Positions 6,853 to 15,793 are shown, numbered from the stretch's first letter. The stretch: 64,000 nucleotides of DNA from RGIG3159 sp034927685 (GCA_034927685.1 JAYFPO010000012.1:30361-94360); one strand, 5' to 3'. The notes: generated by a model not told the origin, from the letters alone. A program made the numbers and translations.

Positions 6853-8997
6853 ATGGGTCTGACAAACAGTTCCATCGGAATCAAAGCCGTTGATTCCGGT
6901 CTGATCCTGCAAAAGAGGACGCCCGGCGACCTTGTCGTCGCCCTGGCGGGCAATCCCAACGTCGGGAAGAGCACCGTGTTCAACAACCTCACGGGCCTCA
7001 ACCAGCACACCGGCAACTGGCCGGGAAAGACGGTCACAAACGCGCAGGGCTGGTGCGCAGCCGGAAATCACTCCTATGTGATGGTGGACATTCCGGGTAC
7101 ATATTCCCTGATGGCCCATTCCGCGGAGGAGGAGGTCGCGCGGAACTTTATCTGTTTTGGAGATCCGGACGCGGTCGTTGTGGTCTGCGACGCCACATGT
7201 CTGGAGCGCAACCTCAACCTTGTCCTGCAAACGCTCGAAATTTCGTCCAAGGTCGTCGTCTGTGTCAATCTGATGGATGAAGCGAAGCGGAAAAATATTC
7301 GAATCAACTTGCCGCTCCTTGCAGCGCGGCTGGGCGTGCCGGTCGTCGGCGCTGTCGCAAGAAAAAAGAAAAGTCTGGCCGGGCTGATGGAGGCGATTGA
7401 CCGCGCAGCAGACGCGCGCGGTCAGCCTACGCCTCTGTCTGTGCGCTATCCGGACGTCATCGAGGCCGCAATTTCCGAACTACAACCGCTGCTGCAGCGG
7501 AAATCCGGCGGGAAACTGAACAGCCGGTGGCTGAGTTTGAAGCTTCTGGATCAGGATGAATCTCTGATCCGGGAAATCAACGCTTACCTGGGCGAGGAGT
7601 TTTTGCGGGACGAACAGCTAAGCGATACGATCGCGCGGGCGAAACAAAGCCTGGCCGAGCAAGGAATTGACGCCGATCGCCTGAAGGATCTGGTCGTATC
7701 CGCGCTGGTAAACAGCGCGGAGAACCTATGCCGTGGCGCAATTACCTATGAAAAACGCAATTACGACGCCTCCGACCGCAGATTAGATCAAATCCTCACC
7801 AGCAAGCTCACCGGATACCCCGTGATGCTCCTTCTGCTGGCTCTGGTATTTTGGGTGACGATTGCGGGCGCGAATTACCCGTCGGAACTGATTTCACGCG
7901 GCCTGTTCTGGGTGCAGGACAGACTGACGGCCCTGTTCCAGTCTGTCGGCGCGCCCGCCTGGCTGCATGGGATTCTCGTTCTTGGCGTTTACCGGGTCGT
8001 CGCCTGGGTCGTGTCCGTGATGCTGCCGCCGATGGCCATTTTCTTTCCGCTGTTTACGCTGTTGGAGGACGCCGGATACCTGCCGCGCGTGGCCTATAAC
8101 CTTGATAAGCCCTTTCAGCGCTGCTGTGCCTGCGGAAAACAGGCGCTTTGCATGTGTATGGGATTCGGATGCAACGCCGCGGGCATCATTGGGTGCCGGA
8201 TCATCGACTCCCCGCGGGAGCGGCTGCTGGCGATTCTGACCAATAACTTTGTTCCCTGCAATGGCCGCTTTCCCGCGCTGATTGCCATACTGACGATGTT
8301 TTTTGTGGGAACCGCGGGCGGTGTGTTTGCCTCGCTGCTCTCCGCCGTGCTGCTGACAGCCGTCATTGTGCTCGGCGTTGCGGTGACGTTTGCGGTCACC
8401 AAATTGCTCTCCAAAACCCTGCTCAAAGGCGTTCCGTCCTCCTTTACGTTGGAGCTGCCGCCCTACCGCAGACCGCAGATCGGCAAGGTGATCCTCCGCT
8501 CCATTTTCGACAGGACGCTGTTCGTGCTGGGCCGGGCGGTTTGCGTGGCGGCCCCCGCCGGGCTGGTCATTTGGCTCATGGCAAATATTTCAATCGGCGA
8601 CGCCAGCATTCTGAATCACTGCGCCTCCTTTTTAAACCCCTTCGCCCACCTGATGGGGCTGGACGGCGTCATTTTGATCGCGTTTATTCTGGGTTTCCCC
8701 GCCAATGAAATCGTCATTCCGATTATCATTATGGCTTACATGGCACAGGGCAGTATTCTGGAACTTGACAGCCTCGCGCAAATGAAACAATTATTTGTCG
8801 CAAACGGATGGACCTACGTCACAGCGATCAGTACCATGCTGTTTTCTCTCATGCACTGGCCCTGCTCGACCACACTGCTCACGATCAAAAAAGAAACCGG
8901 AAGCTGGAAGTGGACGGCGCTCGCGGCGGCGATACCGACGTTGGTCGGCGTCTGCTCCTGCATCCTCTTTACCGCCGTTGCCCGAATCATTGGATAA
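6853..8997 (+). CDS. feoB: Ferrous iron transporter FeoB
   Basis: Inner-membrane GTP-dependent Fe(II) transporter, 714 residues, full length. The N-terminal G domain shows G1 GNPNVGKST, G3 DIPGTYSL and G4 NLMD. After a helical linker (about residues 230-315) come the Gate and core membrane segments, including the Cys-containing region CCACGKQALCMCMGFGCNAAG, whose parts CGKQALCMCMGFGCN are typical of FeoB gates (the GxxCN motif). The polytopic C-terminal half ends without a Cys-rich FeoB-associated tail. The start at 6853 has GGAG 9 nt upstream. It works with FeoA directly before it; no FeoC is seen. Iron uptake here is probably under the divergent MntR-like regulator. Confidence 0.96.
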   Translation: MGLTNSSIGIKAVDSGLILQKRTPGDLVVALAGNPNVGKSTVFNNLTGLNQHTGNWPGKTVTNAQGWCAAGNHSYVMVDIPGTYSLMAHSAEEEVARNFICFGDPDAVVVVCDATCLERNLNLVLQTLEISSKVVVCVNLMDEAKRKNIRINLPLLAARLGVPVVGAVARKKKSLAGLMEAIDRAADARGQPTPLSVRYPDVIEAAISELQPLLQRKSGGKLNSRWLSLKLLDQDESLIREINAYLGEEFLRDEQLSDTIARAKQSLAEQGIDADRLKDLVVSALVNSAENLCRGAITYEKRNYDASDRRLDQILTSKLTGYPVMLLLLALVFWVTIAGANYPSELISRGLFWVQDRLTALFQSVGAPAWLHGILVLGVYRVVAWVVSVMLPPMAIFFPLFTLLEDAGYLPRVAYNLDKPFQRCCACGKQALCMCMGFGCNAAGIIGCRIIDSPRERLLAILTNNFVPCNGRFPALIAILTMFFVGTAGGVFASLLSAVLLTAVIVLGVAVTFAVTKLLSKTLLKGVPSSFTLELPPYRRPQIGKVILRSIFDRTLFVLGRAVCVAAPAGLVIWLMANISIGDASILNHCASFLNPFAHLMGLDGVILIAFILGFPANEIVIPIIIMAYMAQGSILELDSLAQMKQLFVANGWTYVTAISTMLFSLMHWPCSTTLLTIKKETGSWKWTALAAAIPTLVGVCSCILFTAVARIIG

Positions 8998-9055
8998 CTT
9001 CGCCGGGAAAACGCCGGGGTGTGCAGAACCGCGAATTCCCATGATCGAAGGCAAA

Positions 9056-9084
9056 GAGAGCACCTGCCCGAGGCAGGTGCTCTC
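9056..9084. terminator. Hairpin between feoB and the acetyltransferase gene
   Basis: Thirteen-bp perfect arms with a 3-nt loop. T-rich sequence follows on the minus-strand side (TTTGCC), so it may chiefly end the minus-strand gene while also lying after feoB. Confidence 0.65.
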
Positions 9085-9115
9085 CGCTTGATGATCCGCT
9101 GCGGTTTCCCGTGGG

Positions 9116-9739
9116 TTATCCGAGCTGTCCCGGAAGCTTCCGCTTTTCCTTCGGCGGGAACTGCGCGTCGAAGGCGTCGATGTCGACTCCTTCGCAATCG
9201 TACCCGTCCGGATCGGCATAGGTTCCCGTGATCCCGTCGAGGAAGCCGGGCTCCAATTCCTTGATCAGAAAGTACGGAACCGCCTCTTCTCTCGGCTCTG
9301 CCGCATAATGGATGCCTTTGGTACTCGCCACCACAAAACCGGATTTCCCGTAAAAATCGAGATTACCGGTAATCGCCAGCGCCTTTGCGCCGAGCTTTTT
9401 TGCCTGTTCCATGGAATCCTGCAACAGCGCCGCGCCGTAGCCCTGGCGCTGGAAGTCGGGGTCCACACTGATTGGGCCGAAGGTCATAATGGGAATGATT
9501 CTGCCGTCATCCGCATGAATTTCAGAAGGCGCATACATGACATGCGCAATGATTTTCCCCTCTACCGTCAGGCACAGGCTCAGTTCCGGGATAAAATCGG
9601 GACGCGTGCGATAACGGCGCAGGACATAATGCTCCAGGCATCCCGGACGGTATACGTTCCAAAATACTTCTCTCGTCAAGTTTTCGACTTCGCTGTAATC
9701 GGCGCTTGTTTCCAAGCGGATGCTGTAGACATGTTTCAT
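9116..9739 (-). CDS. GNAT-family N-acetyltransferase
   Basis: A 207-residue soluble enzyme that should transfer an acetyl group from acetyl-CoA to an amine; the acceptor is unknown. The fold is supported by the N-terminal strand IRLETSADYSEVENLT, the central sheet (LSLCLTVEGKIIAHVMY, TFGPISVDPDFQ), and the acetyl-CoA loop QRQGYGAALL at about 117-126, followed by ALAITGNLDFYGKSGF, a common GNAT end motif. It resembles the YhbS-like group of predicted N-acetyltransferases. The ATG has GGAGG 9 nt upstream. It stands alone. Confidence 0.88.
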   Translation of the reverse strand: MKHVYSIRLETSADYSEVENLTREVFWNVYRPGCLEHYVLRRYRTRPDFIPELSLCLTVEGKIIAHVMYAPSEIHADDGRIIPIMTFGPISVDPDFQRQGYGAALLQDSMEQAKKLGAKALAITGNLDFYGKSGFVVASTKGIHYAAEPREEAVPYFLIKELEPGFLDGITGTYADPDGYDCEGVDIDAFDAQFPPKEKRKLPGQLG

Positions 9740-10142
9740 CGTGTAATTCCTCCAAAATTGTTGTTAGGCAATGATGGGAGGCTTGTGCAGAGATGGATTG
9801 ACGCAAACCTCCCGGTCAGCGCACAATCTCCAAGGTATTGCTCTTTTTCAAACAGCATTCTCCTAAGTTTCATTCAATCTTTCGACTGTAGCTCCAGTGT
9901 AGCAGAAACTGGCAATGAATTCAATCCTGCCTCTTCAAAATTCAGGCTGCCCCCCCAAACATGCACCGCAAGCATGTTTGATGGCCGTAATATCCATGGT
10001 TGAGACGGCAGATGGGCGGAATCGGCACTGGAATTTGTGGGTGGCTACTGGAAATATACTTAATGGTTAGCTCACACAATTACATGGTGTTCCGTTGAAC
10101 ATCGTGGACACCAAGCATTTGATGCTGATTATTCTGACGGTT
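9740..10142. promoter_or_regulatory. Upstream region of the acetyltransferase gene, with a candidate promoter
   Basis: On the minus strand TTGAAT (9919-9924) and TACACT (9896-9901) are 17 bp apart, which would give a leader of about 150 nt before the acetyltransferase. The rest, from 9930 to 10142, holds no gene. A TGGTGT...ACACCA hairpin near 10084-10112 is the only other structure seen. Confidence 0.4.
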
Positions 10143-11201
10143 TCAAATTATTAGGAGATTTTTCGGTTCAATCCCCATGAATTGAGTAAGTGCATTTGAC
10201 ATACTTACAAGACCTTGATTTACTCTCCCCAGTAAGTCACAATATTCTTTCCCTCCAAAGCAACTTTCAACTAGTCCGAAAAATGGAATGGCGTAGTTCA
10301 AATAGTTGTCGTCAATTAAATACTGCGCTTTGTTAATAAAACCATAGTGCATTAGACAACTCCTAAAATCAGGATTAATAATTGGCTCTACTTCAGCTCG
10401 AATGGTTACGAGCGTGTCTCTAACTGCACCACTTGGTAGATTCTGAGATATTCGGTCCAACTGCATGAATGCATAATACAATGAGATATATTGCACTCGG
10501 AGCTTCCATGGATTTGCATCTTTGACAATGTCGTTGATTATGTATAGGCAATAGTTTACGCTGCATAAAATGTGCAAAATAAGCAAAGAAATTGCTTTCG
10601 AAAGCCCACATTCCTTGTTACACAGTGGTTGCATATCGGTAATAATATCATAATAAAAAAGTGTGTAGCGCTTATTGGCAATCAAGGGAATCCCTGGGAT
10701 AGAATATTTTGAAAGCCCTTTAGAAACAGAATTAATTACTGTACCAATTGCTTTCCCCAAAAGCCCAATATCCACATTTGATAAATCACATTTTTCCATT
10801 TCTTTTGGTTGAAATAGGAAAAGCAAGTATTGGGTGTTTGTTATTATGTGAGATTTGCTATCATATATAATGCCAAGATTGTGATGCAAATACAAGTCAT
10901 CCAGTATTCGATCAATCTTTTCTGTAGATAAAGTTGCTATATCGAATCGTTTTCCAAAAAGCTTTAGTTTAGAACGCACAGTTTCGATTGAATATCGAGA
11001 TGCATTGCTAATGGCAATGTTTTTGCCCTGAGAATGACAATAATCTTCAAAAGATTTACAGAATAGCGATAAATATGGCATGGATGACAAGAGAATATAG
11101 GGCTGATTCAGTGTTGGCACCAATGCTTTTAGTGTTTCACAGTCGTTCTTTATCATTTTCATGGCAAGAAGATGATAGTATTCGTCTTTTGTAACTGGCA
11201 T
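10143..11201 (-). CDS. Hypothetical protein in an AT-rich island
   Basis: A 352-residue protein of no recognised family. It is rich in Ile, Leu, Tyr and Asn and uses AT-rich codons unlike the GC-rich genes on both sides, which suggests recent transfer. It seems alpha-helical, with two mildly hydrophobic stretches (LSKAISLLILHILCSVNY region, about 205-225, and another near 300), but no clear signal peptide or transmembrane topology. Start: the frame opens MIM; GAGGT lies 6 nt before the third codon (ATG at 11201), so that codon was chosen. No partner gene, integrase or repeat boundary is visible beside it. An abortive-infection or other accessory role is possible but nothing in the sequence shows it. 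Confidence 0.65.
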   Translation of the reverse strand: MPVTKDEYYHLLAMKMIKNDCETLKALVPTLNQPYILLSSMPYLSLFCKSFEDYCHSQGKNIAISNASRYSIETVRSKLKLFGKRFDIATLSTEKIDRILDDLYLHHNLGIIYDSKSHIITNTQYLLFLFQPKEMEKCDLSNVDIGLLGKAIGTVINSVSKGLSKYSIPGIPLIANKRYTLFYYDIITDMQPLCNKECGLSKAISLLILHILCSVNYCLYIINDIVKDANPWKLRVQYISLYYAFMQLDRISQNLPSGAVRDTLVTIRAEVEPIINPDFRSCLMHYGFINKAQYLIDDNYLNYAIPFFGLVESCFGGKEYCDLLGRVNQGLVSMSNALTQFMGIEPKNLLII

Positions 11202-11532
11202 AATCATACCTCACTAAAACTCACCATTTTTCCCATAATAACCCCAAGTTGAGGTTCTCGGTATTCCGGAAAATGTTACAAGTCACTGAGAAAATCATAC
11301 CACCGATTTGGCAAAAAGACCAGAGAATTGTCAAACGATGGAAGAAAAGCGGCGCATTCGGGATGCCGGGCAGATTTTAGCTCCATCGCAGCGGGTCGCG
11401 GCCATAAAGGCGGGCAAGGGAGCGGCAAGGGCGGATACCGTCATTTTGTTCGCCGGAATAAAATAACCTGAAATATTTGCCTACGCGGGCGACGTACTTT
11501 TGTCACCACAATCTTTTCTATTTCAGAGCTTT
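11202..11532. other. Intergenic stretch right of the AT-rich gene
   Basis: The left part is AT-rich like the orphan gene and the right part GC-rich, so base composition switches here. A 42-codon frame (11338-11466, plus) has no ribosome site and matches nothing known; it may be debris from an inserted or deleted gene. No RNA gene is seen. Confidence 0.4.
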
Positions 11533-12285
11533 TTATCTGAACTGCTGCAGAAACTGTTTCACAAGTCCCTGCGTCATTGCATCGGCCATCATGAGCGCTT
11601 GCTGCTCAATACTACCAAAGGCGTTGATGCTGTCCCCATATTTCTGGGTCAGGATATCAACGGCTTCGACTTTCGTCATTGCAAGGTGGTCGTACAGCAT
11701 TTTCCGCCACTCCTGCGCCGACCAATATGGATTGATACTGCCCAGGAAGTCCGCAATCTCATCCGCGTTTTCGTACCATCGCTTGTCAGCATCGGCAGCC
11801 GCGGCACTGTCGCCGGCTTTCGCCGCCATAACAAGCTCGGCTGCAATGGTGAGATGGCTTGTGAATAGCGCTGCAAATTTTGCGGCAATGTCTTTCCCAT
11901 AAAACGGCTTCAAAGCCTCTTCAAAATCTTTGGGATTGCGCAGGAGACGATCGGCTACAGCTTTCGTATCCGGCAGTCCAAACGCCGCGCTGAGAATGAA
12001 CAGTCTCGTCCAATAAACATGCTGTTCCCACAACAGACGCATATGGTTGCTCAGCTTCTGCTGCGCCATGCTGATGCACTCTGGCATGGACTGCGGGGGC
12101 ATCCGCTGCGCGACGCATTCCTTGGGAATACAGATGACCTGCCCAATACAAAGATTCTTTTCCTGAAGCGTGGGATTCGCCGACATGATCGCCTCTGTGG
12201 TGATATGAAAGCGCTGCGCAATCAGCCACAGAGAATCTCCGGGTCTGATCCGATAGGAACAGGTATCGGCGGGACATGGAGGCAT
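11533..12285 (-). CDS. LysM-domain protein with helical C-terminal domain
   Basis: A 250-residue protein. Residues about 8-55 are a LysM module (YRIRPGDSLWLIAQRF, ANPTL, IGQVICIP), which binds N-acetylglucosamine polymers such as peptidoglycan. The rest is an all-helical domain (LLWEQHVYWTRLFILSAA, LLRNPKDFEEAL, INPYWSAQEW) that I recall from Firmicute proteins of unknown function, often spore- or wall-related. No signal peptide is visible, so it may be exported late in sporulation, or act inside the mother cell. The ATG at 12285 lies 10 nt after GGAAAGGT; a GTG eight codons earlier lacks a site. It stands alone. Confidence 0.78.
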   Translation of the reverse strand: MPPCPADTCSYRIRPGDSLWLIAQRFHITTEAIMSANPTLQEKNLCIGQVICIPKECVAQRMPPQSMPECISMAQQKLSNHMRLLWEQHVYWTRLFILSAAFGLPDTKAVADRLLRNPKDFEEALKPFYGKDIAAKFAALFTSHLTIAAELVMAAKAGDSAAAADADKRWYENADEIADFLGSINPYWSAQEWRKMLYDHLAMTKVEAVDILTQKYGDSINAFGSIEQQALMMADAMTQGLVKQFLQQFR

Positions 12286-12379
12286 AGGTATCACGACCTT
12301 TCCAATCACTACGATATTTCATACTATAATCCTATGATTATTTTGATGAGGATGTTCCCCGCCATGGATAAAACCCGAT

Positions 12380-12428
12380 AAAAAAATCGCTTCTACAGGG
12401 TGATTTCTCACTTCCTATAGAAACGATT
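12380..12428 (-). terminator. Terminator after tRNA-Leu
   Basis: On the minus strand the arms AATCG...CCTATAG-type (12414-12428 with 12385-12399) pair with one or two mismatches and are followed by a run of seven T, immediately after the CCA end of the tRNA. Confidence 0.8.
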
Positions 12429-12429
12429 C

Positions 12430-12515
12430 TGGTGCCGGTGGCCGGACTCGAACCGGCACGCCATTGCTGGCGGTGGATTTTGAGTCCACTACGTCTACCA
12501 TTCCATCACACCGGC
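12430..12515 (-). tRNA. tRNA-Leu (anticodon CAA)
   Basis: Read on the minus strand: acceptor GCCGGTG pairs with CACCGGC before ACCA, the T arm has GGTTCGAGTCC, and the anticodon loop is CTCAAAA, giving anticodon CAA for UUG codons. The long variable arm (CCGCCAGCAATGGCGT) is the class II form expected for leucine. The 3' CCA is encoded. Confidence 0.95.
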
Positions 12516-12712
12516 GTTTGTATCAACGCGCCGCCAAAAAACCGGAATTCGGCGGGAGGTTGAGAAGGGATGTGCGCGCAAAAACGGGATTTCAATGTTC
12601 AGAAGCTCAAGCACCGATCAGCGGCTGCGCACACAGGCAGGGTACGGCGCACGGCGGATGTTACGTCCGGCACGTTTGCCGACTCCTTCTCGCCGACTGA
12701 TCTCACCGCGCT

Positions 12713-12741
12713 ATTATACAGGATTCCCTTCTGTTTTGCAA
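12713..12741 (-). promoter_or_regulatory. Promoter upstream of tRNA-Leu
   Basis: TTGCAA (12736-12741) and TATAAT (12713-12718) are exactly 17 bp apart on the minus strand. The transcript would carry about 190 nt of leader (12516-12706) before the tRNA. That leader holds no gene I can recognise. Confidence 0.75.
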
Positions 12742-12778
12742 GCACCAATTCGGGGAATGCGCCGCCGAAACGCAGCGC

Positions 12779-13417
12779 TCATTCAAAGCCGGCGATTTGT
12801 ACGGACAGGTGCTTGGACAGCACGGCCAGCGAGGTTGCCATGTTCTCATTCTGCACCAGAATGTTCTTGGGTACGTCCAGATGGGCCGGCGCGAAATTCC
12901 AGATGGCGAGGATGCCGCTGTCGATCAGCAAATCGCAGACGCTCTGCGCGCGGTCGGCGGGGACCGTAATAATCCCCATCAGAATTTTATTTTCCTGGCA
13001 GAACTGTTTCAGCCCCGACACCGGGTAGATCGGTTTCCCGCTCTTTTTTTTGCCCTGCAACGCAGGGTTTTCGTCAAACGCAGCCACAATATTGAGTCCG
13101 TACTCCGCAAACCCGGTATAGCCCATCAGCGCGCCGCCCAGGCCGCCCGCACCGATCAGCACGGCTTCGTTTGTGTTATCATAGCCGAGAAATTGTTCGA
13201 TATCTTCGATCAAACTGCCCTTATTATAGCCGATTTTTGGGCGCCCGCCGTCGGACACCAGCGCCAAATCTTTTCTGACCTGCACCTCTCCGAGGCTCAA
13301 CGCGGTGGCCAGTGACGTCGCGGAGATATTGACAGGCCCGTTTGCCTGAGATTTTAAATATGCCAGATAGACCGGCAGCCGCTTCAGCACGGACTTGGAG
13401 ATTTCTTTTTGCTGCAA
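12779..13417 (-). CDS. rex: Redox-sensing transcriptional repressor Rex
   Basis: NADH/NAD-responsive repressor of fermentative genes, 212 residues, normal length. The N-terminal winged helix includes LKRLPVYLAYL and LGEVQVRKDLA; the Rossmann fold has GAGGLGGAL at the dinucleotide loop, then VAAFDENP, and the C-terminal domain-swap helix is present. The true start is the TTG at 13417: AGGAG lies 8 nt before it, and the longer GTG start at 13447 would lie at or before the transcript start. When NADH is high Rex leaves DNA, so likely targets in this organism are acetate, butyrate and hydrogen pathways; ackA lies farther on in this window. Confidence 0.95.
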   Translation of the reverse strand: MQQKEISKSVLKRLPVYLAYLKSQANGPVNISATSLATALSLGEVQVRKDLALVSDGGRPKIGYNKGSLIEDIEQFLGYDNTNEAVLIGAGGLGGALMGYTGFAEYGLNIVAAFDENPALQGKKKSGKPIYPVSGLKQFCQENKILMGIITVPADRAQSVCDLLIDSGILAIWNFAPAHLDVPKNILVQNENMATSLAVLSKHLSVQIAGFE

Positions 13418-13450
13418 GGTTCTCACTCCTGATTGGTCATAATACACGGT

Positions 13451-13479
13451 ATTTTAGCACATTTCTCCGACAATAACAA
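13451..13479 (-). promoter_or_regulatory. Promoter of rex
   Basis: TTGTTA (13474-13479) and TAAAAT (13451-13456) are 17 bp apart. The TTGTTATTGT around the -35 resembles half of a Rex operator (TTGTTAA-N4-TTAACAA), so autoregulation is possible but only one half-site is visible. Confidence 0.6.
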
Positions 13480-13490
13480 CAATTTTTTCC

Positions 13491-14192
13491 TCAGCAGCAA
13501 ATCTGTTTGCCGATATCCCGCCGCAGCCGCCGCATGATTCTCTTTTCCAGACGCGAGATATACGACTGCGAAATTCCCATCATATCGGCGACCTCTTTCT
13601 GGGTCTTTTCCCGCCTTCCGCCCAGCCCAAACCGCATCGCAACAATGGTTTTTTCCCGCTCCGGCAGGCGGCCCAGCGCGTCATGCAGCATCTGCTGATC
13701 CACATCGTCCTCCATGGGGCGCATCACCGTGTCCCCGTCGGTCCCCAGGATGTCCGACAGGAGCAGCTCGTTGCCGTCCCAGTCCGTGTTGATCGGCTCA
13801 TCCAGCGACACCTCGGTTTTCTGGTTGGCGATCTTTCGGATGTACATGAGAATCTCGTTCTCAATGCAGCGCGACGAATAGGTGGCCAGCTTGATATTTT
13901 TGTCCGTCCGGAAGGTCCCCACCGCCTTGATGAGGCCGATGGTCCCGATGGAGATGAGGTCCTCAATGTTGATCCCCGTGTTCTCAAAACGCCTGGCAAT
14001 GTAGACCACAAGCCGCAGATTCCGCTCAATCAGGCGCGATTTGGCCGCCTCGTCGCCGGTCTCCAGCCGCAGCAGCTGCTCCGCCTCCTCCTCCCGGGAC
14101 AGCGGCGGCGGCAGCACATCGCTCCCGCCGATATAAAAGATTCTTGTCGGTTTCCAGAACAATTCCCGCAATTTTAGTAACAGCTTTATCAT
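13491..14192 (-). CDS. sigE: Sporulation sigma factor SigE (pro-sigma-E)
   Basis: RNA polymerase sigma factor for the early mother-cell programme, 233 residues. The N-terminal pro-sequence ends in FYIGGSDVLPPPLS, matching the site where SpoIIGA cleaves pro-sigma-E in Bacillus. Region 2 (LRLVVYIARRFENTG, DLISIGTIGLIKAV, TYSSRCIENEIL) and region 4 with its helix-turn-helix (TQKEVADMMGISQSYISRLE) are complete. Its start overlaps the spoIIGA stop by four bases, so they are coupled in the canonical spoIIGA-sigE order. sigG, which follows in Bacillus, is not here; rex follows instead. Confidence 0.97.
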   Translation of the reverse strand: MIKLLLKLRELFWKPTRIFYIGGSDVLPPPLSREEEAEQLLRLETGDEAAKSRLIERNLRLVVYIARRFENTGINIEDLISIGTIGLIKAVGTFRTDKNIKLATYSSRCIENEILMYIRKIANQKTEVSLDEPINTDWDGNELLLSDILGTDGDTVMRPMEDDVDQQMLHDALGRLPEREKTIVAMRFGLGGRREKTQKEVADMMGISQSYISRLEKRIMRRLRRDIGKQICC

Positions 14193-15016
14193 ATTGATCC
14201 TCCTGTCAGTCCATGATAGCTTCCGTCCTCAGAAACGTCTCCCGGCGTAAACGCCAGAATGCAGCCCGGGCAGCGCCGGCTGCCCACCAGCAGCTCCTGG
14301 CACCGGACGCCCAGCAGCAGCCCCTTTTCCGTCCCCACCGCGCTGAAGGGAATCAGCCGCGCCTGCAGCTCCGGCCGTCCTGCCGTCAGGGCCTGCAGCG
14401 CCGCGGCCGGGTCGCGCAGCGCTTCCTGCCGAAGGTCCAGGAGCTGCCCCGCCACGCTGCTGTCCGCGAGCAGCACCGGCCGGCCGGTCAGCGGGTCGCG
14501 CAGAAAGCTGCCGGTGTCCAGCAGACTGCGAAAACTGACGGTCCGCCCGGCCACGGTGGCCTGCGTCCGCAGCAGCCGCCGCTTTCGTTCGGTCAGCACG
14601 CCGCTGAGCGCCGCGCACGCGGCGTAGAGCAGCGCCGCCGAGGCCAGCAGCGCGCGCCAGGTGACCAGGAACAGCACGCCGCCGCGCCACAGCACCGCGC
14701 CGCAGGGGAACAGCTCCGTCAGGCCCTCCATGATGCCGCAGAGCGCCAGCGAAAGGCCGAGGAACAGGGCCGCTCTGCGCAGCGCTTCCAGCGAAACGCC
14801 GTAGGCAATGGCGCTGATCGCCGCGAAGCCGAGAACCCGCAGCGCCGCCGGGATCGGCAGGAAGAGCGAGACAAACGCCACGGTCCCGCCGAACAGCGCG
14901 GCCAGGCAGAGCCGCGCCCATCGGACCGTTCCGCCGCGCAGCCGGGCCGCGCCCGCCAGCAGGAGGCCGTCCAGCATGGCGTTGAGCAAAAATACACCGT
15001 CGCCCCAGACCGTCAT
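14189..15016 (-). CDS. spoIIGA: Sigma-E processing peptidase SpoIIGA
   Basis: Membrane-anchored aspartic protease (275 aa) that cleaves the pro-sequence of SigE after asymmetric division, once it receives a forespore signal. The N-terminal half has about five hydrophobic helices, beginning GVFLLNAMLDGLLLAG; the cytoplasmic half carries the catalytic DTG motif in SLLDTGSFLRDP near residue 165. The enzyme acts as a dimer, each chain supplying one Asp. The gene is directly upstream of sigE and overlaps it. Sequence is GC-rich and divergent, as is usual for this fast-evolving family. Confidence 0.92.
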   Translation of the reverse strand: MTVWGDGVFLLNAMLDGLLLAGAARLRGGTVRWARLCLAALFGGTVAFVSLFLPIPAALRVLGFAAISAIAYGVSLEALRRAALFLGLSLALCGIMEGLTELFPCGAVLWRGGVLFLVTWRALLASAALLYAACAALSGVLTERKRRLLRTQATVAGRTVSFRSLLDTGSFLRDPLTGRPVLLADSSVAGQLLDLRQEALRDPAAALQALTAGRPELQARLIPFSAVGTEKGLLLGVRCQELLVGSRRCPGCILAFTPGDVSEDGSYHGLTGGSI

Positions 15017-15057
15017 ACCCTGTCCCCCCTCTTCCTGTGCCTATCCTAACCCGGCGC

Positions 15058-15101
15058 CCATAAAAAACCGGTCGCAATCCCTTTCAGGATTGCGGCCGGT
15101 T
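15058..15101 (-). terminator. Terminator downstream of the DUF951 gene
   Basis: Fifteen-bp arms at 15066-15080 and 15087-15101, one G-U pair aside, and TTTTTT follows on the minus strand. It separates the DUF951 gene from spoIIGA. Confidence 0.85.
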
Positions 15102-15200
15102 CTCGTCACGCCGCGCAGTCTCTCGGGAGCTTTCCGCCGGATGTCGCTCCATCCGTCCGGCTTCCCCCGCGCCGCGCCCACATTCTGGATAAACTTGCGG

Positions 15201-15383
15201 TTACTCCCCGCGAACTATTTTTTTGATGTTTTTTTCCGCCTTGCTGCGCGGCAGCATCACCTCATGGCCGCAGCCGCAGCAGCGCAGCCGGAAATCCATG
15301 CCGGTGCGCAGCACGAGCCAGCGGTCGCTGCCGCAGGGATGCGCTTTTTTCATCACCAGAATATCCTGTAGCCTGACGTCCAT
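15201..15383 (-). CDS. DUF951 small protein
   Basis: A 60-residue basic protein of the DUF951 family (YyzM-like), common in Firmicutes. It begins MDVRLQDILVMKKAHPCGS and has LRCCGCGHEVMLPRSKAEK; the Cys and His residues (HPC, CCGCGH) may bind zinc. The size equals the family norm. ATG has GGAGG 5 nt upstream. Function is unknown; its short basic form suggests nucleic-acid contact. Confidence 0.9.
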   Translation of the reverse strand: MDVRLQDILVMKKAHPCGSDRWLVLRTGMDFRLRCCGCGHEVMLPRSKAEKNIKKIVRGE

Positions 15384-15454
15384 AAAAACCTCCGTATCTT
15401 TTCCGGCGTTCCGGGAATTCTAACAATATCCAACACAAAAAGGAGTTGTCGCCC

Positions 15455-15742
15455 ATGACTGCATCCATTTCCGCCTACTTTGAAAATCCGCAGGCCGCCC
15501 ATCGGGCGCAGGCGCAGCTGAAATCCATCGGCTACCGTGTCTCCCTCGGCCACCAGCGGCCGATTCACGCCGCGCTCGGGGGCGTCTGCCCCGGCAGCGG
15601 GATGCCCGCCCACACCCATCTGGAAAACGCCGTTCTGCTCCCCGATCCGGACCGCGCGGTGCTCACCGTGCTCGTGACCGACGCAAGCGCGAAAGACGCC
15701 GCGGATATCATTCTGCGCTGCGGCGGCAAAACCGTTCACTAA
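15455..15742 (+). CDS. Small hypothetical protein
   Basis: A 95-residue soluble protein with no recognised family. It opens TASISAYFENPQAAHRAQAQLKSIGYRV, which in outline (first half of an alpha-beta unit) resembles stress proteins that fold two beta-alpha-beta repeats, and ends ILRCGGKTVH. The ATG at 15455 is 9 nt after AGGAG; three extra codons upstream are excluded. It precedes the S1-domain gene by 51 nt in the same direction and may share a transcript. Function not inferable. Confidence 0.65.
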   Translation: MTASISAYFENPQAAHRAQAQLKSIGYRVSLGHQRPIHAALGGVCPGSGMPAHTHLENAVLLPDPDRAVLTVLVTDASAKDAADIILRCGGKTVH

Positions 15743-15793
15743 GAGCCCCCTCCCCCGCATAGATTGGTAATAAATCAGAGAAGGGGGACTATC

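Noticed and set aside
11338..11466. Short plus-strand frame of 42 codons to the right of the AT-rich gene
   Set aside because: No ribosome site, no promoter, and no family match; it may be debris.
12516..12706. Leader of tRNA-Leu as a separate small RNA
   Set aside because: A promoter precedes it, but no hairpin with T run separates it from the tRNA; only a leader can be claimed.
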